Source: Mesorhizobium sp. CA14
GTDB lineage: Bacteria; Pseudomonadota; Alphaproteobacteria; Rhizobiales; Rhizobiaceae
DNA: 64,000 nt
Direction: 5' to 3'
Assembly: GCF_020165195.1 (NCBI RefSeq)
Contig: NZ_JAIUHR010000008.1
Location: 124,001 to 188,000, forward strand
In this document: positions 50,486 to 59,744 of the stretch, piece by piece
Numbering within the stretch: position 1 is the stretch's first letter
How the letters are laid out: each line of letters begins with the position of its first letter
Notes under the pieces: generated by a model
Told to the model about the DNA's origin: nothing
Database searches by the model: none
Seen by the model: only the letters and a program-made list of their open reading frames with translations
Program-made: the position numbers and the translations under genes

Positions 50486-52609
50486 ATGAAGAAGATTGCC
50501 GCGATCCTGGCCCTGTCGGCCTCGGCGCTCGGCCTGTCGGCAGGCGTGTCTTTTGCCGACTACACGCTGAACATCCTGCATTTCAACGATTGGCACAGCC
50601 GCATCGAAGGCAACAACAAATACGAGTCGACCTGTTCGGCGGACGAAGAGACCAAGGGCGAATGCATCGGCGGCGCCGGACGGCTGATCACGGCGATCGC
50701 TCAGGAGCGCAAGAAGCTCGAAGGTCAGAACGTGCTTCTGCTCAATGCCGGCGACAGCTTCCAGGGATCGCTGTTCTACACCACCTACAAGGGTGCGGCG
50801 GAAGAGGAATTCCTCAATCAGATCAAGCCCGACGCGGTGACGCTCGGCAACCACGAATTCGACGACGGCGAGAGCGCGCTGGTGCCTTACCTCGACAAGG
50901 CGAAGTTCCCGATAGTCAGCGCCAATGTCGTGCCAAACGGCAAGTCCGGCGCCAAGGACAAGATCAAGCCGTCGATCGTGGTCGAGGTCGGCGGCCAGAA
51001 GATCGGCATCGTCGGCGCCGTCACCAACGACACGCCGGAACTCGCCTCGCCCGGTCCGAACATCGCCATCACGGACGACGTCAAGGCGATCACCGCCGAG
51101 GTCGAGAAGCTGAAGGCGCAAGGCATCAACAAGATCATCGCGGTCACCCATATCGGCTATCGGCGCGAGCGCGACGTCATCGCCAAGATCCCGGGTATCG
51201 ACGTGGTGGTCGGCGGCCACAGCCACACGCTTCTGTCGAACACCGATCCGAAGGCCGAGGGACCGTACCCGACGATGGTCGACAACCCCGACGGCTACAA
51301 GGTGCCGGTCGTGCAGGCCGCGTCCTATTCGAAATATCTCGGCGAGTTCAAGGTCGTGTTCGACGACAACGGCGTCGTCAAAGAAGCCAGCGGCGCCCCG
51401 ATCCATCTCGACAAGTCGATCACGCCCGATCCCGCTGTCCTTGCCCGCATCAAGGAGCTCGGCGCGCCGATCGAGGCTCTGAAGAACAAGGAGGTGGCCG
51501 AGACCACCAGGGCGATCGACGGCAGCCGCGAGAATTGCCGCGCGCGCGAATGCGCGATGGGCAATCTCGTCTCCGACGCCATTCTCGACCGCACCAAGGG
51601 CCAGGGCGTCGAAATCGTCATCTCGAACGGCGGCGGCCTGCGCGCCTCGATCGACCAGGGCACGGTGACCATGGGCGAGGTGCTGACCGTGCTGCCCTTC
51701 CAGAACACGCTCGCCACCTTCAAGATTTCCGGCAAGGACCTGGTTGCGGGCCTCGAAAGCGGTCTCAGCCAGGTCGAGGACGGCGCCGGTCGTTTCCCGC
51801 AGGTTGCCGGGCTGAAATATTCCTTCGACAAGTCGGTCGCGCCCAATGCCGGGCGCGTCAAATCGGTCGAGGTGATGGAGAACGGCGCCTGGACGCCGAT
51901 CAATCCCGACAAGCAGTATCTCGTCGCCACCAACAACTATGTCCGGCAGGGCGGCGACGGCTACAAGGTCTTCGCCGACAAGGCGACGGACGCCTATGAC
52001 TACGGCCCGGGCCTCGAACAGGTGGTGGCCGACTATCTCGGCGCGCATCGGCCCTACACGCCCAAGCTCGACGGCCGCATCACCGAGATTGCGGCAACGA
52101 CGGCGGCGGCTGAGCCGGCCAAGCCTGCGGAACCGGCAAAGCCTGCCGAGACCGCTCCCGCCACCACCCAGGCGCCTGCAGCCGAGGCAGCAAAACCGGC
52201 CGAGGCTGCGCCGGCAAACCGCGAACCGGCTATGCCGGCTCTGCCTTCCGGTTCCAGCGACATTGCCGGCACGCCGCCGGCCGTTTCGGCTGAGACCGCT
52301 CCGGCCGCGCCTGCCGAGACCGCGAAGCCGGCTGAGACGACGCCTGCGGCGCCGGCCGCGGAACCGGCAAAGCCTGCCGAGGCTGCCCCGGCAACCCCTG
52401 CTCCCGCCGCCGAACCGGCCAAGTCCGCTGAAGCGAAGTCGGCAGAAACCAGCCACACCATCGCCGCCGGCGATACCTATTGGGACCTGGCCAAGAAAGC
52501 CTATGGCGACGCCAGCAAGTGGAAGCTCATCTCCGAAGCCAACAAGGATTACAAGCCGCATCGCCTGCCGCTCGGCGCGACGCTGACCATTCCGCCGGCC
52601 GCGAAGTAA
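50486..52609 (+). CDS. Exported 5'-nucleotidase (UshA/CpdB-like) fused to a C-terminal LysM domain
   Basis: A 707-residue secreted phosphoesterase. After a signal peptide (about 24 residues) come the metallophosphatase motifs ILHFNDWHSRI (D35, H37), LLLNAGDSFQG, VTLGNHEFDDG and VVGGHSH, and a 5'-nucleotidase C-terminal domain (NLVSDAILDRT, VISNGGGLRASIDQG, TNNYVRQGGDGY). A 110-residue Ala/Pro/Glu-rich repeat (PAKPAE units) then leads to a LysM domain (HTIAAGDTYWDLAKKAYGDASKWKLI and LPLGATLTIPP) that binds peptidoglycan. It would hydrolyse nucleotides in the periplasm while held at the wall. A GGGAGA site precedes the ATG at 50486. Confidence 0.93.
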   Translation: MKKIAAILALSASALGLSAGVSFADYTLNILHFNDWHSRIEGNNKYESTCSADEETKGECIGGAGRLITAIAQERKKLEGQNVLLLNAGDSFQGSLFYTTYKGAAEEEFLNQIKPDAVTLGNHEFDDGESALVPYLDKAKFPIVSANVVPNGKSGAKDKIKPSIVVEVGGQKIGIVGAVTNDTPELASPGPNIAITDDVKAITAEVEKLKAQGINKIIAVTHIGYRRERDVIAKIPGIDVVVGGHSHTLLSNTDPKAEGPYPTMVDNPDGYKVPVVQAASYSKYLGEFKVVFDDNGVVKEASGAPIHLDKSITPDPAVLARIKELGAPIEALKNKEVAETTRAIDGSRENCRARECAMGNLVSDAILDRTKGQGVEIVISNGGGLRASIDQGTVTMGEVLTVLPFQNTLATFKISGKDLVAGLESGLSQVEDGAGRFPQVAGLKYSFDKSVAPNAGRVKSVEVMENGAWTPINPDKQYLVATNNYVRQGGDGYKVFADKATDAYDYGPGLEQVVADYLGAHRPYTPKLDGRITEIAATTAAAEPAKPAEPAKPAETAPATTQAPAAEAAKPAEAAPANREPAMPALPSGSSDIAGTPPAVSAETAPAAPAETAKPAETTPAAPAAEPAKPAEAAPATPAPAAEPAKSAEAKSAETSHTIAAGDTYWDLAKKAYGDASKWKLISEANKDYKPHRLPLGATLTIPPAAK

Positions 52610-52630
52610 CCGATCATCCGGAATCCATGG

Positions 52631-52665
52631 CACCCGCTCGGGCAACCGGGCGGGTGTTCCTTTTT
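52631..52665 (+). terminator. Rho-independent terminator between the nucleotidase and hemH
   Basis: CACCCGC (52631-52637) pairs with GCGGGTG (52650-52656), with a GC-rich inner part, then TTCCTTTTT. It is 22 nt after the stop. Confidence 0.88.
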
Positions 52666-52753
52666 CAGATCGTAACGCGGTAAGGTGCGGCCAGACGCGG
52701 CATTGAAACCCGGCGGGGCATCGCTAGTTTCGCGGCGCTACCGGAGACTGTTG

Positions 52754-53818
52754 ATGACGCTTGCCAACCCCACCGATGCCAAAGCCGCAAAGGCCGTCGG
52801 TCCGCTGTCCGCCGACGCCGCGCCGGTCAGGCGGGGCAAGATCGGCATCATGCTGGTCAATCTCGGTACGCCCGACGGCACGGACTTCAAGCCGATGTGG
52901 CGCTACCTGCGCGAATTCCTCTCCGACCCGCGCGTCATCGAACTCAACAAGGCGATCTGGTATCCGATCCTGTATGGACTGGTGCTGACCACCCGGCCGA
53001 AGAAGTCCGGCGCCAACTACGCCCGTATCTGGAACCGGGAGATGAACGAGTCGCCGCTGCGCACGTTCACCCGCGCTCAAGGTCAGAAACTCGCCGCCGC
53101 ACTCGCCGATCTGCCCGATGTGATGGTCGATTGGGCGATGCGCTACGGCAATCCCTCGACGGCAAGCGTCGCCCAAAGACTGGTCGAGCAGGGCTGCGAG
53201 CGCATCCTGACCTTCCCGCTCTATCCGCAATATTCGGCGACGACGACCGCGACCGCCAACGACCAATTGTTCCGCGCGCTGATGAAGATCAGGAACGCGC
53301 CGGCGATCCGCAGCGTGCCGCCCTATTATGACGAGCCGGTCTATATCGAGGCGCTCGCCCGTTCGATCGAGCAGCACATCGCGACGCTCGATTTCGTGCC
53401 GGAGGTGGTGATCACATCCTATCACGGCATTCCGAAACCCTATTCCGACAAGGGCGATCCGTACCGGGCGCATTGCCTGGAGACGACGCGGTTGCTGCGG
53501 GCAAGGCTCGGCTGGGACGAGAACAAGCTCATCACCACCTTCCAATCGCGTTTCGGCGCGCAGGAATGGCTGCAGCCCTATACCGACATCACGGTCGAGA
53601 ATCTGGCCAAGGACGGCGTGAAATCGATCGCCATCGTCAATCCGGGCTTTTCCGTCGACTGCATCGAGACGCTGGACGAGATCGGCCGCGAAGCGGCCGA
53701 AACCTTCCATCATGCCGGCGGCAAGTACTTCGCCCACATCCCCTGTCTCAACGACAGTGCCGAGGGCATGGCCGTAATCGAAGCACTGGTGCGGCGCGAG
53801 CTCTCCGGCTGGGTGTGA
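52754..53818 (+). CDS. hemH: Ferrochelatase
   Basis: Inserts Fe2+ into protoporphyrin IX, the last step of heme synthesis. The 354-residue length fits the proteobacterial enzyme. Seen are GIMLVNLGTPDG near the N-terminus, the signature SYHGIPKPYSDKGDPY with the catalytic histidine, and FQSRFGAQEWLQPYT and NPGFSVDCIETLDEI near the end. The start is the ATG at 52754 with GGAG 8 nt upstream; the open frame upstream lacks one. Cytoplasmic, membrane-associated. Confidence 0.96.
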   Translation: MTLANPTDAKAAKAVGPLSADAAPVRRGKIGIMLVNLGTPDGTDFKPMWRYLREFLSDPRVIELNKAIWYPILYGLVLTTRPKKSGANYARIWNREMNESPLRTFTRAQGQKLAAALADLPDVMVDWAMRYGNPSTASVAQRLVEQGCERILTFPLYPQYSATTTATANDQLFRALMKIRNAPAIRSVPPYYDEPVYIEALARSIEQHIATLDFVPEVVITSYHGIPKPYSDKGDPYRAHCLETTRLLRARLGWDENKLITTFQSRFGAQEWLQPYTDITVENLAKDGVKSIAIVNPGFSVDCIETLDEIGREAAETFHHAGGKYFAHIPCLNDSAEGMAVIEALVRRELSGWV

Positions 53819-53941
53819 CCGGCTTCACCGACAGGCTGAAACCGGTGCGCAAAAGCCTTCGCTAACGATCACCTGATTGTAACGCTGCGGAAACACACTT
53901 AAGTGATTCCGTGAGGTCGCCGCCTTTGAGGGAGAAGCGAA

Positions 53942-54892
53942 ATGAGCTTTAGCGGTTTCGACATTGCGATTATGGTTCTTGTTGCACTTGTCGTTTTGGT
54001 GCTTTTCAAGGGCATTCGGACAATACCCCAAGGCTACAACTATACGGTTGAGCGTTTTGGCCGTTATACCAAGACATTAAGCCCCGGTCTCAATCTCATC
54101 GTTCCGTTCATCGACCGCATCGGCGCCAAGATGAACATGATGGAGCAGGTGCTCGACGTTCCCAGTCAGGAAATCATCACCCGCGACAATGCCATCGTCG
54201 GCGTCGATGGAATCGCGTTCTTCCAGATACTCAATGCGGCGCAGGCTGCCTACCAGGTCTCCGGCCTGCAGAACGCCATCCTCAATCTCACCATGACCAA
54301 CATCCGCACGGTCATGGGTTCGATGGATCTCGATGAGCTGCTGTCGAACCGCGACGCCATCAACGAGCGCCTGCTGCGCGTCGTCGATGAAGCCGCGCAT
54401 CCATGGGGCATCAAGATCACCCGCGTCGAGATCAAGGACATCAATCCGCCGGCCAATCTCATTGAATCGATGGGACGGCAGATGACGGCCGAGCGCAACA
54501 AGCGCGCCCAGATCCTGGCTGCCGAAGGTCTCAAGCAGTCGCAGATCCTTGAGGCCGAAGGCCGCAAGGAAGCCGCTTTCCGCGATGCCGAGGCACGCGA
54601 GCGCTCGGCCGAGGCCGAAGCCCGCGCCACGCAAGTCGTGTCGGAGGCGATTTCCAAGGGCGACGTCCAGGCCCTCAACTATTTCGTCGCCCAAAAATAT
54701 ACCGAGGCTCTGACCAGGATCGGCTCTGCCACGAACAGCAAGGTCGTGCTGATGCCGCTGGAGGCCTCCTCGCTGATCGGCACTCTCGGCGGCATCGGCG
54801 AGATCGCCAAGGAAGTCTTCAGGAACGAAGGCACGGCCGGCGCGCAAAGGCAGGCCGCCCGACCGCCGGTGGTGCGCCCGAGCGAGAATTGA
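53942..54892 (+). CDS. SPFH/band 7 protein (QmcA/stomatin-like)
   Basis: A 316-residue membrane-raft protein. An N-terminal helix ([15 protein letters not shown]) anchors it; the SPFH domain follows with [31 protein letters not shown], then a long coiled coil ([29 protein letters not shown]). It pairs with the NfeD gene at 54914, as is usual, forming a membrane complex linked to protein quality control. A GAGGGAGAAG site precedes the ATG. Confidence 0.95.
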   Translation: MSFSGFDIAIMVLVALVVLVLFKGIRTIPQGYNYTVERFGRYTKTLSPGLNLIVPFIDRIGAKMNMMEQVLDVPSQEIITRDNAIVGVDGIAFFQILNAAQAAYQVSGLQNAILNLTMTNIRTVMGSMDLDELLSNRDAINERLLRVVDEAAHPWGIKITRVEIKDINPPANLIESMGRQMTAERNKRAQILAAEGLKQSQILEAEGRKEAAFRDAEARERSAEAEARATQVVSEAISKGDVQALNYFVAQKYTEALTRIGSATNSKVVLMPLEASSLIGTLGGIGEIAKEVFRNEGTAGAQRQAARPPVVRPSEN

Positions 54893-54913
54893 TGTCTTAA
54901 GGAGCACACTCAC

Positions 54914-55378
54914 ATGCTCGACCGCATTATTTCCGAATTGGGCCCGTGGAACTGGATGGTTCTGGGTATCGCCCTGCTCGTAATGGAAGTCGTTGCGCCG
55001 GGTATCTTCATGCTGTGGATCGGCATTGCCGCCCTGATCATCGGCGCCGTATCGCTGCTCATCTGGGACGCCGGGTTCTGGACCTGGCAAATCCAGGTTC
55101 TCGCCTTTCTCGCACTATCGCTGGTTTCAGCCTATGTCGGCTCGAAGCTGGTCGGCGGGCGGCAGGATCCAACCGACCAGCCGCTGCTCAATCGCCGCGG
55201 CGCCCAAATGATCGGCAAGATGGCGACCCTGGCCGAACCGATCAAGGACGGCCGTGGCCGCATCAAGCTCGGCGACACACTATGGCGCGTGTCCGGCCCG
55301 GATCTGCCGGCCGGCACGCAGGTGCGTGTGACCGGCGCCGCCGATACTGATCTTGAACTGACCGTCGAGGCGGTTTGA
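54914..55378 (+). CDS. NfeD family membrane protein
   Basis: A 154-residue protein with about three helices (MVLGIALLVMEVVAPGIFML, LWIGIAALIIGAVSLLIW, FLALSLVSAYVG) and a C-terminal OB-fold-like domain (NRRGAQMIGKMATLAEPIKDGRGRIKLGDTLWRV). It starts 21 nt after the SPFH gene with AAGGAGC as a ribosome-binding site and is its usual partner. Its short form lacks the N-terminal protease domain. Confidence 0.93.
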   Translation: MLDRIISELGPWNWMVLGIALLVMEVVAPGIFMLWIGIAALIIGAVSLLIWDAGFWTWQIQVLAFLALSLVSAYVGSKLVGGRQDPTDQPLLNRRGAQMIGKMATLAEPIKDGRGRIKLGDTLWRVSGPDLPAGTQVRVTGAADTDLELTVEAV

Positions 55379-55414
55379 GCAGGTGACCAGCTTCACCTGA
55401 ATTATCAATGCATC

Positions 55415-56416
55415 TTATGCCGCGCCGATGCGCAGCAGGTCGTGCAGATGCACCAATCCCACGGGCCGTCCACCCTCGACGACCATCAGGCTGGTGATGG
55501 CGGAGGTGTTGATGGTCTGCAGCGCCGTCGCCACTAGCGTCTCCGGGCTTGCGGTCTTCGGCTTCTTCGTCATCACCTGATCGACACTCATGGACAGAAG
55601 GTCGCTGGCGATGTGGCGGCGGATGTCGCCATCGGTGATGATGCCGACCAGCGCGCCGTCGGCGCCGGTGATCGCCACGCAGCCGAAACCCTTGCGCGAC
55701 AATTCCAGGATCGCCTCGCGCATGCCGGTTCCCGATGGCACCAGCGGCAGCCTTTCGCCGACATGCATGATCTCGCGCAGCTGGGTCAAATTGGCGCCAA
55801 GTTGGCCGCCCGGGTGGAAGGTGCGGAAATGATCCGGCGTGAAACCGCGCGCCTCGAGCAGCGCGATGGCAAGCGCATCGCCCATGACGAGTTGCAGCAA
55901 GGCGGAGGTTGTGGGCGCCAGCCCATGCGGACAGGCCTCAGGCACAGCGGGCAGGAGCAGGACGACGTCCGCGGCCCGCGCCAGCGCCGAGTTCTCGCCG
56001 GACGTGATGGCGATCAGCGGGATGGAGAAACGCCTTGAATAGGCGACGATGCCCATCAATTCCTTGCTCTCGCCCGACCACGACATAGCGAGGATGGCGT
56101 CATCTTTCGCGATCATGCCGAGATCGCCGTGGTTGGCCTCGGCCGGATGGACGAAAAAGGCTGGCGTGCCGGTCGAGGCAAGCGTCGCGGCGATCTTGGA
56201 GCCGATATGGCCGCTCTTGCCGACGCCGGTGACGATGACGCGGCCCTCGATCCGCGAGATCAGGCCGATCGCGGCGGCAAAAGGCGCGGCCAGCCCGTCT
56301 GCGAGCGCGGCGGCCAGGGCAGCCACACCCGCCTGCTCCGTCGCCACCGTTCGCAGCGCCGATTCGATCGCAGCCTGCCTGTCCGGCTGCTTTCTTTCTG
56401 GGGACCCCGCATGCAT
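55415..56416 (-). CDS. kdsD: KpsF/GutQ family arabinose-5-phosphate isomerase (KdsD)
   Basis: Interconverts ribulose 5-phosphate and arabinose 5-phosphate, the first step toward Kdo for lipopolysaccharide. The 333-residue protein has an SIS domain (IEGRVIVTGVGKSGHIGSKIAATLASTGTPAFFVHPAEANHGDLGM in pieces) and a CBS pair at the C-terminus (PLVPSGTGMREAILELSRKG and TKKPKTASPETLVATALQTI). The length fits KdsD. The start at 56416 is an ATG (MHAGSPERK). Confidence 0.93.
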   Translation of the reverse strand: MHAGSPERKQPDRQAAIESALRTVATEQAGVAALAAALADGLAAPFAAAIGLISRIEGRVIVTGVGKSGHIGSKIAATLASTGTPAFFVHPAEANHGDLGMIAKDDAILAMSWSGESKELMGIVAYSRRFSIPLIAITSGENSALARAADVVLLLPAVPEACPHGLAPTTSALLQLVMGDALAIALLEARGFTPDHFRTFHPGGQLGANLTQLREIMHVGERLPLVPSGTGMREAILELSRKGFGCVAITGADGALVGIITDGDIRRHIASDLLSMSVDQVMTKKPKTASPETLVATALQTINTSAITSLMVVEGGRPVGLVHLHDLLRIGAA

Positions 56417-56575
56417 AGGCGAAGCGATTAGCGCTTTGCCGCGCCCCTGTCCAACAGAATTGCCTTATCCTCGGATTGGAGGGGCTCTGAGGCGGCTCTC
56501 TCAACCCTCCGTTAACCATCCGCATTTACGGTTCGGTAAGTATGGCGCAACCGCGCCGCGCAAGCAGTGGTGACG

Positions 56576-58378
56576 ATGTCCGGGGGCCAGCCTGAAACGA
56601 AAATCGGTCGGAAGGGCATTGCCGTTGCAGCACTGCTGCTGACGGCAAGCGCGCTTGCCTTGCTGCGCCCGGCGCCTGCGTTTTCGCAGGAAACCGAGCT
56701 GCGCGGCGAGGTCTCCGAATCGGCCATACTCGCCGACCAGCAGCGCAAGGCGAGGCAGTTGCGGGCGCAAGGGTCGCTGGATCAGACCCAGCCGGCCGCC
56801 GCGGCCGCCCAGGACACGGCACCGACGACCTACCAGCCGTCGAGCCCCGGCGCCGTTCCCGATGATGATCAGACGGCGGGCGCGACGGACAGCATCTTCG
56901 ACCAGCAGCAGGCAACAGAGGATCCATTGGCCGTTACGACAACGCCGGCAAAACCGCGCCGGCCCTCGACTGCGAATCGGCGCACGCAGGACACCAAGAC
57001 GGACGCCAAGGCGAACACCAAGACCGCCGACAAGAAGAAGGCCAAGAAGAAGGCGGGCGAAGCCACCGACAGCACGACCACCGCCGCGACCGCCGCCACC
57101 GGCGGCCAGACCGACACCGCGGCGACCGACGACGACGGCAGCAACCGCCGCGCCGTGACCATCGACAGCGTCGACAAGCAGAAGCTCGACCCGGGCCAGG
57201 AGCGCACCGCATCCATCGAAGGCCGGAAGGTCAAGCCGGAGGAGGATCCCTTCGCTGCTCCCGGCGTCAAGGTCGGCACCTTTCTCTTCCGGCCGACGCT
57301 CGAGCAAGGCTTCACCGCGACCTCCAATGCCGATTCCAGCAGCACAGGCAAATCGGCGGTTCTATCCGAGACGGCGCTGCGTTTCACCGCGACCTCCGAC
57401 TGGCGCGAGAATTCGGCTCTGATCACCGGCTACGGCCAGTTCCGCAACACGGTCTCGGGCGACAAGATCAACGATGCGCAGGGCCGCATCGAAGGCCAGC
57501 TCAACGTCGATCTCGGCAACGAGCTGCGCGCCATCGCCAAGCTCGGCTATGAGGCAGCACCGGAATCGGCTTCCTCGCCGGACGCGATCGCCGGCGTCAA
57601 CCAACAGCCGTTGCGCCAGACCCTGGATGGCAGCCTCGGTCTCGAAAAGAGTGTCGGCAAGATGCGCTACACGCTGACCGGCGCGGTCTCGCATGACTTC
57701 TATGGCGATGCCGAGCTCACCGACGGCACCACGATATCGCAGAAAGATCGCAACAATACGCTCTACACCGCCACTTTGCGCACCGGCTATGACATCTCGC
57801 CGGCGCTCACCCCCTTCACGGAAGTCGAACTCGGCCGCAGGGTTTATGATCAGCGTGTCGATACCGACGGCTTTGAGCGCTCCTCGAAGCGGCTCGGGGC
57901 GCGCGCCGGCCTCGAGCTCGACATGGGCGAGAAGCTATCGGGCGAATTCTCCGTCGGCTGGTTGCGCGAGGCGATCGACGACAGCCGCCTGCCGGCAATC
58001 GCCGGGCCGTCCATCAATGCCGACCTCAAATGGTCGCCCGAGCGCGGCACCACCATCGGGCTCACCGGCAAGACCAACGTCGAGACCACCACGACCGCCG
58101 GCGAAAGCGGCGACATCCTCTATTCCGGACGTCTGACCGGCGAGCGCCAAATCCGCGCCAATCTGACGGCGAACTCGGCGCTTGGCCTCGATTGGCGCGA
58201 TTACACCGGCTCCGACGGCCACGACATGATCCTGAGCGCCGAGGCCGGGCTGACCTGGTGGCTGAACCGCTATGCCGGGGTTACCACCCGCGTCAGGACC
58301 GAGAAGCTGACCAGCAACCTGCCTGGACGCGACTACACGGCCAACAGCGTCTATCTCGGATTGAAGGTCCAGCGCTGA
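56576..58378 (+). CDS. Outer membrane beta-barrel protein (putative porin 2 family)
   Basis: A 600-residue exported protein. A signal peptide (IAVAALLLTASALALLRPAPAFS) precedes a 180-residue low-complexity region rich in Q, T, A and K (residues about 40-200), then a barrel of about 350 residues from VGTFLFRPTLEQGFTATSNAD to the C-terminal VYLGLKVQR. The alternation of aromatic and polar residues and the end-of-protein pattern resemble the BBP2_2 family (putative beta-barrel porin 2). It may be an exopolysaccharide or general porin. ATG 56576 is used; a GTG at 56567 is an alternative. Confidence 0.82.
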   Translation: MSGGQPETKIGRKGIAVAALLLTASALALLRPAPAFSQETELRGEVSESAILADQQRKARQLRAQGSLDQTQPAAAAAQDTAPTTYQPSSPGAVPDDDQTAGATDSIFDQQQATEDPLAVTTTPAKPRRPSTANRRTQDTKTDAKANTKTADKKKAKKKAGEATDSTTTAATAATGGQTDTAATDDDGSNRRAVTIDSVDKQKLDPGQERTASIEGRKVKPEEDPFAAPGVKVGTFLFRPTLEQGFTATSNADSSSTGKSAVLSETALRFTATSDWRENSALITGYGQFRNTVSGDKINDAQGRIEGQLNVDLGNELRAIAKLGYEAAPESASSPDAIAGVNQQPLRQTLDGSLGLEKSVGKMRYTLTGAVSHDFYGDAELTDGTTISQKDRNNTLYTATLRTGYDISPALTPFTEVELGRRVYDQRVDTDGFERSSKRLGARAGLELDMGEKLSGEFSVGWLREAIDDSRLPAIAGPSINADLKWSPERGTTIGLTGKTNVETTTTAGESGDILYSGRLTGERQIRANLTANSALGLDWRDYTGSDGHDMILSAEAGLTWWLNRYAGVTTRVRTEKLTSNLPGRDYTANSVYLGLKVQR

Positions 58379-58396
58379 AGAGCAGCAACGGCCCAA

Positions 58397-58603
58397 GCCT
58401 ATGCCGAGATTCAGGTCAGCGGAGTCGAGAACGGTGGGTTCCGAGTATCGGCCTGCGCCGGCCGAAGCCTTTATCGAGCGGACACACTTATGAGGGCTTC
58501 GGCCGGCGAAGGCCGGAGCGGAGCGTACTCAAAGTAGGTGAGCACCGGAAGCGCAAGAACCTGCCATTGGCAGACCGGCCTCACCTGAATATCGGCATAG
58601 GCT
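58397..58603. repeat. Long nested inverted repeat (family B, copy 1) between convergent genes
   Basis: Outer arms CCTATGCCGAGATTCAGG and CCTGAATATCGGCATAGG are imperfect inverted copies, and an inner pair GGCCTGCGCCGGCCGAAGCC and GGCTTCGGCCGGCGAAGGCC forms a second hairpin at about 58451-58515. The inner part is shared with the element at 62363-62430. It lies between the stop of the beta-barrel gene and the stop of galU. Confidence 0.8.
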
Positions 58604-59507
58604 AGAACGCCGCGCCGCGGCGCTCCGCCGGCCGCACCTCGTCCAGCAGGGTGCGGATGACGCCGGCCATGCTTGCGTTCATGTCGCTGCGCCACAGCGC
58701 GAAGGCGACGTTGGCCTCGACGAAGCCTTCAGGCGAGCCGCAATCGAAGGTGCGACCCTTGTAGTGATAGCCGTAGAAGGGTTGCTGTTTTTCCAGCTTC
58801 AGCATCGCATCGGTCAGCTGGATCTCGTTGCCGGCGCCGCGCTCCTGGCTTTCCAGGATGCCGAAGATTTCCGGCTGCAGGATGTAGCGGCCGTTGATGT
58901 AGAGGTTGGACGGCGCAGTGCCCTGTTTCGGCTTCTCCACCATGGCGGTGATGCGGAAGCCGTGATGCGCGTCCTCGCCGCGGCCGACAATGCCGTATTT
59001 ATGCGCTTCCGCCGGATCGCATTCCTGCACGGCAACGATGTTGTTGCCGGTCTCGGCATAGAGTTCGACCATACTCCTCATACAGCTCTTTTCCGACTGC
59101 ATGATCATGTCCGGCAGGAGCAGCGCGAAGGGTTCATCGCCGACCAATTCGCGGGCGCACCAGACGGCGTGGCCGAGGCCCATCGGCACCTGCTGGCGCG
59201 TGAAGCTCGTCTCTCCCGGCGCCGGCTGCAGCCGCTGCAGGCGCGCGAGCTGGTCGTCCTTGCCGCGCTGGGCGAGCGTGTCATAGAGCTCGAACTGCAC
59301 GTCGAAATGGTCCTCGATGACCGCCTTGTTGCGCCCGGTGACGAAGATGAAATGCTCGATGCCGGCCTCGCGCGCCTCGTCTACCACATACTGGATGACC
59401 GGCCGGTCGACGACGGTCAGCATTTCCTTCGGGATGGCCTTGGTGGCCGGAAGAAACCGCGTGCCGAGGCCGGCGACCGGGAAAACTGCCTTGCGAACGC
59501 GCTTCAT
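58602..59507 (-). CDS. galU: UTP-glucose-1-phosphate uridylyltransferase
   Basis: Makes UDP-glucose from UTP and glucose 1-phosphate for exopolysaccharide, LPS and cyclic glucan synthesis. The 301-residue length fits. The nucleotide-binding signature [26 protein letters not shown], then the conserved [16 protein letters not shown] and the Lys-containing [14 protein letters not shown] are seen. The ATG at 59507 follows AGGGGG by 8 nt; the open frame upstream is not used. Confidence 0.96.
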   Translation of the reverse strand: MKRVRKAVFPVAGLGTRFLPATKAIPKEMLTVVDRPVIQYVVDEAREAGIEHFIFVTGRNKAVIEDHFDVQFELYDTLAQRGKDDQLARLQRLQPAPGETSFTRQQVPMGLGHAVWCARELVGDEPFALLLPDMIMQSEKSCMRSMVELYAETGNNIVAVQECDPAEAHKYGIVGRGEDAHHGFRITAMVEKPKQGTAPSNLYINGRYILQPEIFGILESQERGAGNEIQLTDAMLKLEKQQPFYGYHYKGRTFDCGSPEGFVEANVAFALWRSDMNASMAGVIRTLLDEVRPAERRGAAF

Positions 59508-59744
59508 GCTGATACCCCCTGCGTTTTGGCCAATTATCCGCTCGGCGGCACGCTCCGCAATCCCCTCAAACATTTTCACGACGGAATCATTTTCACGCCG
59601 GAATGTTGGATTAACGGCGAGCAGTGAACGTAACAGCTAAAAGCCGCGATACCTCTTTTCGTTCCCGGTGGCTCCTATGGTAAACTAAATACTAACCCGG
59701 TTCGGCGTTGAATGATCCTTCCTGATTTGTCGAAGGAGGAAATG

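Noticed and set aside
50435..52645. 736-codon open frame on the minus strand
   Set aside because: Antisense to the nucleotidase-LysM gene, which carries all catalytic motifs.
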